Assembly: GCA_019695235.1 (NCBI GenBank)
Contig: JAIBAI010000001.1
Span: 62,001-126,000, forward strand
DNA length: 64,000 bases
Reading direction: 5' to 3'
DNA from: Bacteroidia bacterium
GTDB taxonomy: Bacteria > Bacteroidota > Bacteroidia > M30B66
Shown: positions 29,246 through 39,379 of the stretch, piece after piece
Position numbering within the stretch: position 1 is the first letter of the stretch
Layout of the letters: the number at the start of each line of letters is the position of its first letter
Translations under genes and position numbers: made by a program
The notes under the pieces: model-generated
The model's input: only the letters and a program-made list of their open reading frames with translations
What the model was told of the DNA's origin: nothing
Databases searched by the model: none

Positions 29246-30641
29246 TTTACAAAGAACCATCTCGGAGAGTATCAGCATTTCAGGGGTTGGGCTGCACACA
29301 GGAGCTAAGGTAACGCTAACATTTAAACCTGCGGAAATCAATACAGGTATCCGGTTTAAACGTACAGATCTGGATGAGAGTCGTGAAATTCCTGCGGATG
29401 CTGATTTGGTTTCCAATACCGATCGTGGAACCACCATTACACTTGATGGGGCGAGCGTATCAACGGTAGAGCATGCCTTAGCAGCAGCTGCCGGGCTAGA
29501 AATTGATAACCTGTTGATTGAAGTGAATGGCCCGGAAGTACCTATCATGGACGGAAGTGCCAAGCATTTTATTGATATACTAATCAAAGCAGGCATTAAA
29601 AGCCAGGAAGCAGAAAGGGTTTACCTCGAACTGGATGAAGTAGTCACATATACCGATTCTGATAAGGATATTGAAATTATTGCTATTCCATCAGATAAAT
29701 TCCAGGTGAATGTGAGTATAGATTTTAACTCAAAAGTGCTTGGTTTTCAACATGCACGACTTGAAAATCTGCATGATTTTACTGAAGAAATAGCATCCTG
29801 CCGCACATTCGTTTTTTTACATGAACTAAAGATGTTGCTTGAGCACAACCTTATTAAAGGAGGTGATTTAAGCAATGCCATTGTATATGTTGATAAACCT
29901 TTATCAGAAGTTGAGCAGGCTGAGTTAGCAGCATTATTTCACAAAAAAGACCTCATGGTTACCGGTGAAGGAATGCTTAACAACATTGAACCACAGTTCC
30001 AAAACGAAGCAGCCCGTCACAAACTATTAGATGTAATAGGTGATTTGGCTTTAGTGGGTGTACCTATTAAGGCCAAAATATTTGCAAATAAACCCGGGCA
30101 TGCAGCAAACGTTGCATTTGCCCGCCTATTAAAGCAGAAGCTCAAAGCAAAAAAAACAAAGGCTACCGAAGGGCCGGGAATTGATCCGGGGGTAGAACCA
30201 TTGTATAATATCAATGACATCATGAGGATTTTGCCTCATCGTCAGCCATTTCTGATGATTGACAAGATTCTTGAGATGAGTGACAACCATGTAATAGGCA
30301 TGAAAAATGTTACCATGAACGAAGACTTTTTTCGTGGTCATTTTCCAGGCGCTCCGGTAATGCCAGGAGTCTTAATTGTTGAGGCCATGGCACAGGTTGG
30401 AGGAATTCTGGCATTAAGCACTGTACCCGATCCGGAAAACTACCTTACCTATTTCTTAAAAATTGATAATGTACGTTTTAAACAAAAAGTTACTCCCGGT
30501 GATACACTCGTTTTTAAACTTGATTTGTTAAGTCCGATCAGACGCGGAATATGCCACATGAAAGGGGTAGCTTATGTTAATAATAAAGCCGTTACAGAAG
30601 CAGAAATGATGGCACAGATTGTAAAGGATAAAAAAGATTGA
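29238..30641 (+). CDS. lpxC-fabZ: bifunctional UDP-3-O-acyl-GlcNAc deacetylase / 3-hydroxyacyl-ACP dehydratase
   Basis: Fusion of LpxC (residues about 1-300), the committed zinc deacetylase of lipid A synthesis, with FabZ (about 315-467), a fatty-acid dehydratase. LpxC zinc ligands are in VEHALAAA and [12 protein letters not shown]. FabZ is marked by [12 protein letters not shown] and by the catalytic His in [12 protein letters not shown]. The fusion is a known Bacteroidota trait and ties hydroxyacyl supply to lipid A. Overlaps lpxD; lpxA follows after 31 bases. Confidence 0.97.
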   Translation: MANLQRTISESISISGVGLHTGAKVTLTFKPAEINTGIRFKRTDLDESREIPADADLVSNTDRGTTITLDGASVSTVEHALAAAAGLEIDNLLIEVNGPEVPIMDGSAKHFIDILIKAGIKSQEAERVYLELDEVVTYTDSDKDIEIIAIPSDKFQVNVSIDFNSKVLGFQHARLENLHDFTEEIASCRTFVFLHELKMLLEHNLIKGGDLSNAIVYVDKPLSEVEQAELAALFHKKDLMVTGEGMLNNIEPQFQNEAARHKLLDVIGDLALVGVPIKAKIFANKPGHAANVAFARLLKQKLKAKKTKATEGPGIDPGVEPLYNINDIMRILPHRQPFLMIDKILEMSDNHVIGMKNVTMNEDFFRGHFPGAPVMPGVLIVEAMAQVGGILALSTVPDPENYLTYFLKIDNVRFKQKVTPGDTLVFKLDLLSPIRRGICHMKGVAYVNNKAVTEAEMMAQIVKDKKD

Positions 30642-30651
30642 TGCAATCACC

Positions 30652-30659
30652 TACCTTTG
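30652..30659 (+). promoter_or_regulatory. lpxA -7 element
   Basis: TACCTTTG between lpxC-fabZ and lpxA, 13 bases before the lpxA start. It suggests that lpxA can be transcribed apart from the upstream genes. Confidence 0.45.
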
Positions 30660-30672
30660 TTGCACCAAACAC

Positions 30673-31464
30673 ATGAACAATACTTTTGTATCCATACACC
30701 CTAAGGCCCTGATAGGTCAGAATGTAATCATTGAGCCTTTTACAACCATCCATGCAGATGTGGTGATAGGTGACAACACCTGGATTGGTTCAAATGTGAC
30801 CATAATGGATGGGGCGAGAATTGGAAACAACTGCCGTATTTTTCCGGGCGCAGTTATTTCAGCTATACCGCAGGATTTAAAATTCAATGGAGAGGTTACC
30901 ACAGCAGAAATTGGTAATAATGTAATAATACGTGAGTGTGTTACGATAAACAGGGGGACAAGTGACCGTATGAAAACGGTTGTTGGTTCAAACACTTTAC
31001 TGATGGCATACACGCACATTGCCCATGATTGCATGATTGGAGAACATGTGATAATTGCCAACGCAGGTACACTTGGCGGGCATGTGGTAATTCAGGACTA
31101 TGCCCGTATCGGTGGCGTGACAGCAATTCACCAGTTTGTTAATATTGGTCGTCATGTGATGGTTTCAGGCGGTTCATTGGTGCGTAAAGACATTCCACCA
31201 TTTGTTAAAGCAGGTCGTGAGCCACTTGCTTATGTGGGGGTTAACTCAATAGGCTTAAGACGTGCCGGATTTTCAAGCGAAGCAATCAATGGGGTTCAGG
31301 AGGTGTACAGGAAGATTTTTATGAGCGGTTTGAATACTTCAAAGGCATTATTGGCCGTGGAGGCCGAATTGGCACCATCTCCAGAGCGTGACGAGATCAT
31401 TCTGTTTATTCAGGGAGCCAGCCGGGGAATTATGCGTGGCTATGGTGCAATGAGTGAAGAGTAA
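30673..31464 (+). CDS. lpxA: acyl-ACP--UDP-N-acetylglucosamine O-acyltransferase LpxA
   Basis: First step of lipid A synthesis. 263 residues, the same as E. coli LpxA: beta-helix of hexapeptide repeats (1-185) with the catalytic His region AYTHIAHDCMIGEH, and a C-terminal helical domain (GLRRAGFSSEAINGVQEVYR). It is followed 24 bases later by a lone ABC ATPase gene. Confidence 0.97.
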   Translation: MNNTFVSIHPKALIGQNVIIEPFTTIHADVVIGDNTWIGSNVTIMDGARIGNNCRIFPGAVISAIPQDLKFNGEVTTAEIGNNVIIRECVTINRGTSDRMKTVVGSNTLLMAYTHIAHDCMIGEHVIIANAGTLGGHVVIQDYARIGGVTAIHQFVNIGRHVMVSGGSLVRKDIPPFVKAGREPLAYVGVNSIGLRRAGFSSEAINGVQEVYRKIFMSGLNTSKALLAVEAELAPSPERDEIILFIQGASRGIMRGYGAMSEE

Positions 31465-31488
31465 TTAGCAAAATAAATATTTTAATCA

Positions 31489-32103
31489 ATGGAAATTATA
31501 GCAGAAGGCCTGGGCAAGCGCTATAACTTTCAGTGGATTTTTAGCGAAATTCAATGGCACATTGAACAGGGGAGTAAGTGGGTGATTTTGGGTGCAAATG
31601 GTTCGGGCAAATCTACCTTGCTTCAAATAATAGCAGGGGCGCATCATGCTTCGGCAGGCGATATTACCTGGAAAGCCCAAGGCCAATTAATTGACGCCGA
31701 GCAGGTATATCAATATGTAAGCTTAGCTGCCCCATATCTTGAATTGATTGAAGATTTCACCTTAAAGGAGCATTTGGCCTTTCATTTTTCCTTAAAACAA
31801 ACGCAACTATCCCTGGCAGATTTGGTGCATCTTTCGAGTCTGTCACATGCTGCTGACCGGCCTATACGTTATTATTCTTCAGGTATGAAGCAAAGGGTAA
31901 GGCTTTTATTGGCAATATGCAGCAAAGCACCACTGTTATTACTTGACGAGCCTACATCGAACTTAGATGAGGCAGGGATTCAATGGTACCAGAACCTTGT
32001 ACATGAATTTGCCACAGACAAAACCATTGTTGTAGCTTCGAATCATCAAAGCAGAGAATATGCTTTTTGTGATAAGCAACTTAGCCTTGTGGCGGCTTCA
32101 TGA
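31489..32103 (+). CDS. lone ABC transporter ATP-binding protein
   Basis: ABC ATPase of 204 residues with Walker A LGANGSGKSTLLQ, signature YYSSGMKQRVRLLLA, Walker B LLLLDEPTSNLD and switch His in ASNHQSREY. No permease gene is adjacent; the next gene overlaps it by 4 bases and encodes a phosphodiesterase. The signature reads YSSGM, as in heme-exporter or ABC-2 type ATPases, so it may pair with an ABC-2 permease elsewhere. Clustering with lipid A genes suggests an envelope role, which is inference. Confidence 0.85.
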   Translation: MEIIAEGLGKRYNFQWIFSEIQWHIEQGSKWVILGANGSGKSTLLQIIAGAHHASAGDITWKAQGQLIDAEQVYQYVSLAAPYLELIEDFTLKEHLAFHFSLKQTQLSLADLVHLSSLSHAADRPIRYYSSGMKQRVRLLLAICSKAPLLLLDEPTSNLDEAGIQWYQNLVHEFATDKTIVVASNHQSREYAFCDKQLSLVAAS

Positions 32104-32606
32104 AACGCATCGGCTTACTTTCAGATACGCATGGTTTTTTCGACCCTGCTATTTACAAGTATTTTGAGTCGTGTGATGAGATATGGCATGCCGGAGATAT
32201 TGGTACAATAGCTGTAGCTGAGCAATGTGAGTTATTTAAACCCTTTCGGGCTGTTTATGGCAATATTGACGGGGCTGATTTGAGAATACGTTATCCTGAA
32301 AAGCTGCGCTTTAGATGTGAAGGTTTAGATGTGCTGATGGTACATATTGGGGGCTATCCGGGTCGTTATACGCATACTGTTAGGCACGAATTAAGTATTA
32401 AACCGCCTGGATTATTCATAAGCGGGCATTCGCATATTTTAAAAGTCATTCCTGACCATGCAAACAAGCTTTTGCATATCAACCCCGGGGCAGCAGGAAA
32501 TCATGGGATTCATAAGGTAAAAACCCTTGTCAGGTTTAGCATAGAGCAGGGCAGGGTACATGAACTTGAAGTAATTGAAATCGGCAACAGGGGCCGAATT
32601 TTATAA
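32100..32606 (+). CDS. YfcE/MJ0936-family metallophosphoesterase
   Basis: Dinuclear-metal phosphodiesterase, 168 residues, with the calcineurin-like series SDTHG (D, H), AGDIG (D), YGNID (N), a His in LMVHIGGYPGR, and SGHSHI (H, H) followed by NPGA. Family members hydrolyse artificial phosphodiesters; the native substrate is generally unknown. The start overlaps the ABC ATPase stop. It is followed by a strong terminator. Confidence 0.92.
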   Translation: MKRIGLLSDTHGFFDPAIYKYFESCDEIWHAGDIGTIAVAEQCELFKPFRAVYGNIDGADLRIRYPEKLRFRCEGLDVLMVHIGGYPGRYTHTVRHELSIKPPGLFISGHSHILKVIPDHANKLLHINPGAAGNHGIHKVKTLVRFSIEQGRVHELEVIEIGNRGRIL

Positions 32607-32611
32607 ACAAA

Positions 32612-32639
32612 AAGGCCGGACGCTTTTGAATCCGGCCTT
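32612..32639. terminator. bidirectional Rho-independent terminator
   Basis: Perfect 9-bp stem AAGGCCGGA / TCCGGCCTT with a 10-base loop, between the convergent phosphodiesterase gene and clpC. T- and A-rich flanks could serve both strands. Confidence 0.8.
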
Positions 32640-32659
32640 ACTGCACTTTATAGGTTTAG

Positions 32660-35200
32660 CTAATCATTTTCATCACCAGCTTTTTTCTTCTTTTTCCCTT
32701 TGATGACTTTAAGACTTATTTCTTTCTTCTCTTCATCAAAAGAAAGCGCTATGGTATCGCCTTCCTGCAAGCTGGCTCCAATAATCTGTTCTGCAAGCGG
32801 ATCTTCAACATACTTTTGAATAGCACGTTTTAGAGGGCGTGCGCCAAACTGGGCGTCAAAACCTTTTTCAACAATGAAGTCACGGGCATTTTCTTCAAGC
32901 TTGATCTTGTACCCCATGTTTTCAATTCGTTTGTATAACTGCGACAATTCAATATCAATAATTTGATTGATATTTTCTTTTGAAAGTGAATTGAACATGA
33001 TTACATCATCAACACGGTTGAGGAACTCAGGAGCAAATGCTTTTTTAAGTGCATTTTCAACAACACCACGTTCATGGTCAGATGAAGAAGCCATTTTTGC
33101 GCCGGTGCTAAAACCAACTCCCTGGCCAAAATCTTTTAACTGTCTTGAACCAATATTGGAGGTCATAATGATGATAGCATTCTTGAAATCAATTTTTCTT
33201 CCAAGGCTATCTGTGAGTTGACCATCATCAAGCACCTGCAGTAAAAGATTAAATACATCCGGATGTGCTTTTTCAATTTCATCCAGTAAGATAACTGAAT
33301 AGGGTTTACGACGTACCTTTTCAGTAAGTTGCCCACCTTCTTCATAACCTACATATCCGGGAGGGGCACCTATCAGGCGTGAAACAGCGAATTTCTCCAT
33401 GTATTCGCTCATATCAATTCTAATCAGGGCATCATCGCTATCGAAGAGGTATTTTGAAAGCACTTTGGCCAATTGTGTTTTGCCAACCCCGGTAGGACCA
33501 AGGAAGATAAATGAACCAATAGGGCGGTTAGGGTCTTTTAAACCTGCTCTGTTACGTTGAATTGCTTTTACGACTTTTCTGATAGCATCATCCTGGCCGA
33601 TAACTTTGTCTTTTATCTGGTCGTACATTTTCACCAGGCGACTGCTTTCATTTTGAGCGATACGTTGGGTAGGCACGCCAGTCATCATAGCAACAACCTC
33701 GGCTACATTGTCTTCGGTAACAGTTTGGCGATTGTTACGTGTTTCTTCTTCCCATGCTTTTTTTGCCGCTTCAAGCTGTTCGATCAGGTTTTTCTCTTTA
33801 TCGCGAAGGCGGGCAGCTTCCTCGTACTTCTGGCTTTTAACCACCTGGATTTTCTCAGCTTTTATTGCCTCGATTTTTTGCTCGATATCAAGAATATTTT
33901 GTGGCACATTGATATTTGTAATGTGTACTCTTGAGCCGGCTTCATCCAGGGCATCAATTGCTTTATCCGGCAAATGGCGGTCGCTCACATAGCGCTGTGT
34001 AAGTAACACGCATGCCTTTAAAGCGTCAGGGGTATAGACCACATTATGGTGATCTTCATATTTCCCTTTGATATTGTTAAGAATCTGAAGTGTTTCTTCT
34101 TCTGATGTAGGGTCAACGATCACTTTCTGGAAACGACGTTCAAGCGCACCGTCTTTTTCGATGTACTGGCGATATTCATCCAGGGTTGTTGCACCAATGC
34201 ATTGAATTTCACCACGTGCAAGCGCCGGTTTAAACATATTTGAAGCATCCAGAGAACCGCTTGCACCACCGGCACCAACAATAGTATGAATCTCGTCAAT
34301 AAAGAGAATAACATCCGGTGATTTTTCCAATTCATTTAAAACAGCCTTCATGCGTTCTTCGAACTGGCCGCGGTATTTAGTACCAGCTACAAGAGAGGCA
34401 AGGTCAAGGGTAATTACCCTTTTATCGAAGAGCACACGGCTAACCTTTTTTTGTACGATACGCAGTGCGAGGCCTTCTGCAATTGCCGATTTACCTACGC
34501 CCGGTTCACCAATTAGAATTGGGTTGTTCTTTTTTCTTCGTGACAGAATTTGTGATACACGTTCGATTTCCTTTTCCCGTCCGACGATAGGGTCAAGTTT
34601 CCCTTCGTCAGCGGCACGGGTGAGGTCACGGCCAAAATTATCAAGAACGGGCGTTTTCGACTTGGTGTCGCTTACTTTCTTAGCTCCGGAGCCTCCGAAG
34701 GTACCACCATCTTCATCGTTGTCGTCGTCGAGTGGGTTGCTTTGTGCCTGTGCCCGTGGTTCTTCGGTAAGCAGGCTTTTGAGTTCGTCTCTCACGCTGT
34801 TGTAGTTTACGTTAAACTTTTCGAGGGTTTTGGTTACGATATTGTCTTCGTCTTTTAAAATGGCAAGCAGCAGGTGTTCAGTACCAATAAGACTGGTCTT
34901 AAAAAGCCGGGCCTCCAGATAAGTAACCTTCAATGCCTTTTCGGCTTGCTTTACTAAAGGAATTGTATTTACTGAAAGGTTTTTGCCGGAAGATACTTTA
35001 ATAGATGCTTCCAGTTGTTTACGCAATTCAGGAATATCTACATTAAGATTTTTAAGGATTTTAATTGCCATGCCTTCGCCTTCGCGAATAATGCCGAGCA
35101 GCAGATGCTCAACACCCATATAGTCGTGCCCAAGGCGCAAGGCTTCTTCTTTACTGTACGAAATAACATCTTTAACCCTTGGGGAGAATCGCGCTTCCAT
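32660..35200 (-). CDS. clpC: ATP-dependent Clp protease ATP-binding subunit ClpC
   Basis: AAA+ unfoldase that feeds ClpP. 846 residues: Clp_N repeats (1-145), acidic linker (about 150-165), AAA1 with GEPGVGKS (K237), a UVR-containing middle segment ([18 protein letters not shown]) shorter than that of ClpB, AAA2 with GPTGVGKT (K574), and a Lys-rich tail. UVR plus the short middle domain mark ClpC rather than ClpA/B. Single gene, convergent with the phosphodiesterase and divergent from gyrA. Confidence 0.95.
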   Translation of the reverse strand: MEARFSPRVKDVISYSKEEALRLGHDYMGVEHLLLGIIREGEGMAIKILKNLNVDIPELRKQLEASIKVSSGKNLSVNTIPLVKQAEKALKVTYLEARLFKTSLIGTEHLLLAILKDEDNIVTKTLEKFNVNYNSVRDELKSLLTEEPRAQAQSNPLDDDNDEDGGTFGGSGAKKVSDTKSKTPVLDNFGRDLTRAADEGKLDPIVGREKEIERVSQILSRRKKNNPILIGEPGVGKSAIAEGLALRIVQKKVSRVLFDKRVITLDLASLVAGTKYRGQFEERMKAVLNELEKSPDVILFIDEIHTIVGAGGASGSLDASNMFKPALARGEIQCIGATTLDEYRQYIEKDGALERRFQKVIVDPTSEEETLQILNNIKGKYEDHHNVVYTPDALKACVLLTQRYVSDRHLPDKAIDALDEAGSRVHITNINVPQNILDIEQKIEAIKAEKIQVVKSQKYEEAARLRDKEKNLIEQLEAAKKAWEEETRNNRQTVTEDNVAEVVAMMTGVPTQRIAQNESSRLVKMYDQIKDKVIGQDDAIRKVVKAIQRNRAGLKDPNRPIGSFIFLGPTGVGKTQLAKVLSKYLFDSDDALIRIDMSEYMEKFAVSRLIGAPPGYVGYEEGGQLTEKVRRKPYSVILLDEIEKAHPDVFNLLLQVLDDGQLTDSLGRKIDFKNAIIIMTSNIGSRQLKDFGQGVGFSTGAKMASSSDHERGVVENALKKAFAPEFLNRVDDVIMFNSLSKENINQIIDIELSQLYKRIENMGYKIKLEENARDFIVEKGFDAQFGARPLKRAIQKYVEDPLAEQIIGASLQEGDTIALSFDEEKKEISLKVIKGKKKKKAGDEND

Positions 35201-35231
35201 ATACTTTACTTGTTGATTTAGAACGGTTATT

Positions 35232-35239
35232 CAAAGATA
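35232..35239 (-). promoter_or_regulatory. clpC -7 element
   Basis: TATCTTTG on the minus strand, 31 bases before the clpC ATG. Confidence 0.6.
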
Positions 35240-35253
35240 GTGAAATAAAATCC

Positions 35254-35266
35254 GGCAATGGTGACA
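35254..35266. promoter_or_regulatory. clpB-like operator candidate in the clpC promoter
   Basis: GGCAATGGTGACA matches the second clpB palindrome (15909-15921) at 10 of 13 bases and sits 14 bases upstream of the clpC -7 element, so it overlaps the expected -33. The 5' half-site is degraded. Confidence 0.35.
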
Positions 35267-35374
35267 AATTTATGACTGCAATAAGGGTTCGTGCCAGATG
35301 GCATTGTTAATTACAAACAGAATTTTGTTAATACCATGGGTATAAAAAAACTGAGTTGAACCGCATGAAATCTG

Positions 35375-35382
35375 TACCTTCG
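35375..35382 (+). promoter_or_regulatory. gyrA -7 element
   Basis: TACCTTCG (one base off TAnnTTTG), with TTGA at 35356-35359 as a weak -33. The leader to the gyrA ATG is about 55 bases and contains TTCCGGAA. Confidence 0.4.
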
Positions 35383-35442
35383 CTGCTTTAATTTCCGGAA
35401 GGAAGCAAACAAAAACCATTCAATTTTTGAAAATCTGAATTT

Positions 35443-37962
35443 ATGGCAGAAGGAGAACGGATTATTCCGATAAATATCGAAGATGAAATGAAGACGGCCT
35501 ACATTGACTATTCAATGTCGGTCATTGTGTCACGTGCATTGCCCGACGTACGTGATGGCCTGAAGCCGGTGCATCGCCGTGTATTGTTTGGGATGCAGGA
35601 ATTGGGGGTTTCTGCCGGAAGGCCCCATAAAAAATCGGCAAGGATTGTTGGGGAGGTCTTGGGTAAATACCATCCACATGGCGACAGTTCTGTGTACGAT
35701 ACAATGGTACGGATGGCCCAGGTATGGAGTCTGCGTTACCCTTTGGTAGATGGTCAGGGAAATTTCGGTTCAGTTGATGGAGACAGTCCGGCTGCAATGC
35801 GTTATACCGAAGCCCGGTTGAAGCGGATTGCGGAGGAAATGCTTGCCGACATTGAAAAGAACACCGTTGATTTCAGGTTGAATTTTGATGATTCATTGGA
35901 AGAGCCAACGGTTTTACCAGCAAAGGTACCTCAGTTGCTTATCAATGGAGCAGCCGGTATTGCGGTGGGTATGGCCACCAATATGCCTCCGCACAATTTA
36001 GGCGAGGTGGTGGATGCCACAATCGCTTATATAGATGACCGGGAGATTGATATTGACGGGCTGATGCATTATGTAAAAGCACCTGATTTCCCAACAGGAG
36101 GTATTATATATGGGTACGAAGGTGTTAAGGAGGCGTTTCATACCGGACGAGGTCGGGTTGTGATGCGTGCCAGAACTTCAATTGAGCAGGTTGATTCAGG
36201 AAGGGAGCGCATTATTGTAACTGAGATTCCTTATTTGGTGAATAAGGCGGAAATGATTAAAAAAACCGCCGAACTAATCAATGAGAAGAAGTTAGAAGGC
36301 ATCAGTGATATCCGTGATGAGAGCGACCGCGAAGGGATGCGAATAGTATATGAGCTAAAAAGAGATTCAATTACCAGTGTTGTATTAAACAATTTATTCA
36401 AATACACTCAGTTACAATCCTCATTTTCAGTCAATAACATTGCACTTGTAAAGGGCAGGCCGGAGCTGTTGAATGTAAAGCAGCTGATTGCCAATTTTGT
36501 TGAGCACCGCCATGAAGTTGTTGTTCGGCGTACTCAATTTGATTTAGACCAGGCTGAGCAAAGGGCGCATATTCTTGAAGGTTACCTGATTGCATTGGAT
36601 AATTTAGATGCAGTAATCTCATTAATTCGTGCATCAAGAACACCAGAGGATGCAAGGGAAGGTCTGATGGAAAGCTTTGGCTTGACAGAAATCCAGGCCA
36701 GGGCCATTCTGAACCTTACATTACAACGTTTAACTGGTCTTGAAAGGGAGAAAATTCGTGAGGAATATGACGAATTGATGAAGACCATTGCTCATTTAAA
36801 AGAGATTCTGGCCAATGAAGGTTTGCGTATGCAAATCATCAAGGACGAGCTGGCCGAAATGAAGCAAAAGTATAATGATGAACGGCGTACAGAGATTGTA
36901 TTTGCAGCAGAAGATATGCGTATGGAAGACATCATTGCAGATGAGCCTTGCGTAATCACTGTTTCACACATGGGTTATATCAAGCGTACGAACCTGAACG
37001 AATACAGAACTCAGCGCCGAGGAGGTAAAGGCAGTATTGGTACAAGTACACGTGATGAGGACTTCCTGGAGCATTTATTTGTTGCTACAACGCATAATTA
37101 CCTGTTGTTTTTCACCAAAAACGGACGTTGTTTTTGGATGCGTGCATTTGAAATTCCGGAAGGCTCAAAAGCTTCAAAAGGCAGGGCAATCCAGAATTTG
37201 ATAAATATTCCTCCGGACGACAAAGTGGTAGCTTACGTGAATGTAAAAGACCTTACAGATGAGGAGTACATCAATAGCAATTACATCATCATGTGTACCA
37301 ATAAGGGAACCATTAAAAAGACCCTGTTGGAAGCCTATTCAAGGCCGCGCCAGAATGGTATCAATGCCATTACAGTTCGTGATGGTGAAACGCTTCTGGA
37401 AGCAAAGCTTACCAATGGTAAATGCGAAATCCTGATGGGATTGCGCTCAGGTCGTGCCATTCGCTTTCCGGAAGAAAAGGTGCGTGCCATGGGTCGTAAT
37501 GCATCAGGAGTTAGAGGGGTAACCTTGTCGGGAGAGCAGGATGAAGTAGTTGGTATGGTTTGTGCAGAGAACAGCCAAACCCATATTTTGGTGGTATCTG
37601 AGAAGGGCTACGGAAAGCGTTCAGACATAGAAGATTATCGTATTACCAACCGGGGTGGAAAAGGAGTAAGGACCATCAATATTACCGAAAAGACAGGCAA
37701 TTTAATTGCCTTACTGGGGGTACTTGATGAGGACGATTTGATGATTATCACCAAATCAGGCGTAACGATTCGTACAGCCGTTGAGCAACTTCGGGTAATG
37801 GGAAGGAATACGCAAGGGGTGAGGCTGATTAATCTGTCGAAAGGAGAAAGTATAGCTGCAGTAGCCAGGGTTGATAAAGATGATGAAATGGAAGAGGGGG
37901 AAGGAGATGTTGAAAATCAAGGTGAACAAGGAGAAAATGCTGTTGAACCTGAAAATGAATAA
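35443..37962 (+). CDS. gyrA: DNA gyrase subunit A
   Basis: Breakage-reunion subunit of gyrase. 839 residues: winged-helix/CAP domain with catalytic Tyr121 ([10 protein letters not shown]), tower and coiled coil (about 370-480), and a six-bladed C-terminal DNA-wrapping domain holding the GyrA box QRRGGKG (from about 526), which separates it from ParC. The quinolone region reads [11 protein letters not shown]; Ser82 and Asp86 are the sensitive-type residues. An acidic Glu-rich tail ends the protein. The TPR gene follows after 3 bases. Confidence 0.97.
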   Translation: MAEGERIIPINIEDEMKTAYIDYSMSVIVSRALPDVRDGLKPVHRRVLFGMQELGVSAGRPHKKSARIVGEVLGKYHPHGDSSVYDTMVRMAQVWSLRYPLVDGQGNFGSVDGDSPAAMRYTEARLKRIAEEMLADIEKNTVDFRLNFDDSLEEPTVLPAKVPQLLINGAAGIAVGMATNMPPHNLGEVVDATIAYIDDREIDIDGLMHYVKAPDFPTGGIIYGYEGVKEAFHTGRGRVVMRARTSIEQVDSGRERIIVTEIPYLVNKAEMIKKTAELINEKKLEGISDIRDESDREGMRIVYELKRDSITSVVLNNLFKYTQLQSSFSVNNIALVKGRPELLNVKQLIANFVEHRHEVVVRRTQFDLDQAEQRAHILEGYLIALDNLDAVISLIRASRTPEDAREGLMESFGLTEIQARAILNLTLQRLTGLEREKIREEYDELMKTIAHLKEILANEGLRMQIIKDELAEMKQKYNDERRTEIVFAAEDMRMEDIIADEPCVITVSHMGYIKRTNLNEYRTQRRGGKGSIGTSTRDEDFLEHLFVATTHNYLLFFTKNGRCFWMRAFEIPEGSKASKGRAIQNLINIPPDDKVVAYVNVKDLTDEEYINSNYIIMCTNKGTIKKTLLEAYSRPRQNGINAITVRDGETLLEAKLTNGKCEILMGLRSGRAIRFPEEKVRAMGRNASGVRGVTLSGEQDEVVGMVCAENSQTHILVVSEKGYGKRSDIEDYRITNRGGKGVRTINITEKTGNLIALLGVLDEDDLMIITKSGVTIRTAVEQLRVMGRNTQGVRLINLSKGESIAAVARVDKDDEMEEGEGDVENQGEQGENAVEPENE

Positions 37963-37965
37963 ACC

Positions 37966-39120
37966 ATGTATAAAAAGCTGATTTTAAGCGCTGTAATGGC
38001 CATGCCATTTGTAGTGCAAGCGCAGAACGCTAAAGTTTTGAATGCCTATAACTATCTGAACAATTACAATAAGGAGAAAAGCATTGATGATTTGCGAAAT
38101 GCCAAGCAAAACATTGATGAGGCTATTTTAAACGAAGGAACCAAGGCAAAGCCCAAAACATGGTTTTACCGTGGCAATGTGTACATGACTATTTTTGCTT
38201 CTGAACTCAAGCAGGAGGTTCCGGATGCCCTGAAACAGGCTGCCGAGGCTTACGCACAGGTTTATGCATTGGATTCTAAGTATGAATATGCAGAAGAAGC
38301 CTATCGTTTTGCTGTAATGTCGTATAAAAACGTAGGTATTCTTGCTTTTAATGCGAATAATTTCCCGGAGGCTTTGGCATCATTTGAGCAGGTAATAAAA
38401 TTAAGCAGCCAAAAAGGAAATACAGACAAAGAAGCGGTTGAAAATGCGGCTATTTCTGCAATGCGGGCAAAAGAATATGACAAGGCAATAAGCTATTACC
38501 AGCAATACATTGGGTTTAATACCGACACCAATGGGGTTCAGCATTTTCAGCTTTACAAGGCAATGCTCGCCAAGGGCGATACTACCTCAGGAGTTGCCTT
38601 TCTTAAAGAGAGCAGGCTGAAATATGCAAAGAACAATGAATTATTGATTGAAGAGCTGCGCTATTACCTGGCGGAAGAAAAAAATGCCGAAGCAGAAGCC
38701 TTGTTAAAACAAGCAATTGCTTCTGACCCGAAGAACTACACGCTGTATCTTGCTGCCGGTTCAACCTATGAGAAGCAAAACAAGCGCAAAGAAGCCCTGG
38801 AAGCTTATCAGAAAGCCATTGAATTAAAACCTGAAACCTGGGAAGCTTATTACAATATTGGAGCTAACTACAATAATGAGGGAAGACGGTTGCAAGAATT
38901 GGCAAATGAGGAGAAAGACCCAAAGAAATATGATGCCGGAATCAAACTTGCAGACGAGGAATTAAAGAAAGCACTTGAAAACCTTGAAAAAGCCCGGCAA
39001 TTTGTGCCAGCGGGCAAAGACCGTTCAGATGTATTGAACGCACTCAAACAATTGTATGGAAGGCTCAATATGCCAGAGAAATATAATGAAGTGAAGAAAG
39101 AACTTGAAAATAAGAATTGA
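37966..39120 (+). CDS. exported tetratricopeptide repeat protein
   Basis: Secreted or periplasmic TPR protein of 384 residues with signal peptide MYKKLILSAVMAMPFVVQAQN. At least five to six TPR-like helix pairs are seen; the clearest run is YTLYLAAGSTYEKQNKRKEA then LEAYQKAIELKPETWEAYYN. The protein ends in a helix rich in Glu, Lys and Asn. No catalytic motif. It begins 3 bases after gyrA and probably shares its transcript, a common arrangement in this phylum. Likely a scaffold; partner unknown. Confidence 0.87.
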   Translation: MYKKLILSAVMAMPFVVQAQNAKVLNAYNYLNNYNKEKSIDDLRNAKQNIDEAILNEGTKAKPKTWFYRGNVYMTIFASELKQEVPDALKQAAEAYAQVYALDSKYEYAEEAYRFAVMSYKNVGILAFNANNFPEALASFEQVIKLSSQKGNTDKEAVENAAISAMRAKEYDKAISYYQQYIGFNTDTNGVQHFQLYKAMLAKGDTTSGVAFLKESRLKYAKNNELLIEELRYYLAEEKNAEAEALLKQAIASDPKNYTLYLAAGSTYEKQNKRKEALEAYQKAIELKPETWEAYYNIGANYNNEGRRLQELANEEKDPKKYDAGIKLADEELKKALENLEKARQFVPAGKDRSDVLNALKQLYGRLNMPEKYNEVKKELENKN

Positions 39121-39205
39121 TAAGAATGCGTAGAGAATTGTAAATGAAGCGCAGAGAATTCTAAAGGAAGGGCAGAGATTTGAATCGCAGAGGATTGTTA
39201 GAGTA
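39107..39205. repeat. imperfect tandem 21-bp repeat after the TPR gene
   Basis: Two clear copies of 21 bp (39128-39148 and 39149-39169) share GCGYAGAGAATTSTAAAKGAA. Shorter, decayed copies start at 39170 and 39187, and a partial match (AAGAATTGATAAGAA) covers the TPR stop codon at 39113-39127. There are no unique spacers, so this is not a CRISPR. Function unknown. Confidence 0.65.
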
Positions 39206-39220
39206 GTATTTGAATTTATG

Positions 39221-39248
39221 AAAGGGGGACTGAAGGTCTCCTTTTCTT
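39221..39248 (+). terminator. terminator of gyrA-TPR unit
   Basis: 10-pair stem AAAGGGGGAC / GTCTCCTTTT (with G-T pairs), loop TGAAG, then a T-rich tail. Confidence 0.65.
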
Positions 39249-39327
39249 TAACAATCCTATTTAACATAATATTAATTATGGAACAAAGTAATTTTAAGAA
39301 AATACAGGGTTTAAGGGCATTTCAGTT

Positions 39328-39379
39328 GCTAGGTTCAGCCGGCTCTTACAACTGCTAGTTTCAGCCGGCGCTTACAACC
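39328..39379. repeat. 26-bp direct repeat at the 3' end of the epimerase gene
   Basis: Two adjacent copies (39328-39353, 39354-39379) of GCTAGKTTCAGCCGGCKCTT plus ACAAC, differing at three positions. The second copy contains the stop codon and last residues of the minus-strand epimerase gene; the first lies just past it. GCCGGC cores could pair to form a short hairpin. Confidence 0.75.

Noticed and set aside
39128-39205. Possible CRISPR array
   Set aside because: The 21-bp units are directly adjacent with no unique spacers and decay quickly.
39025-39267. 80-residue minus-strand reading frame
   Set aside because: It reads through the tandem repeat and the terminator, shows only repeat-derived periodicity and has no recognisable start signal.
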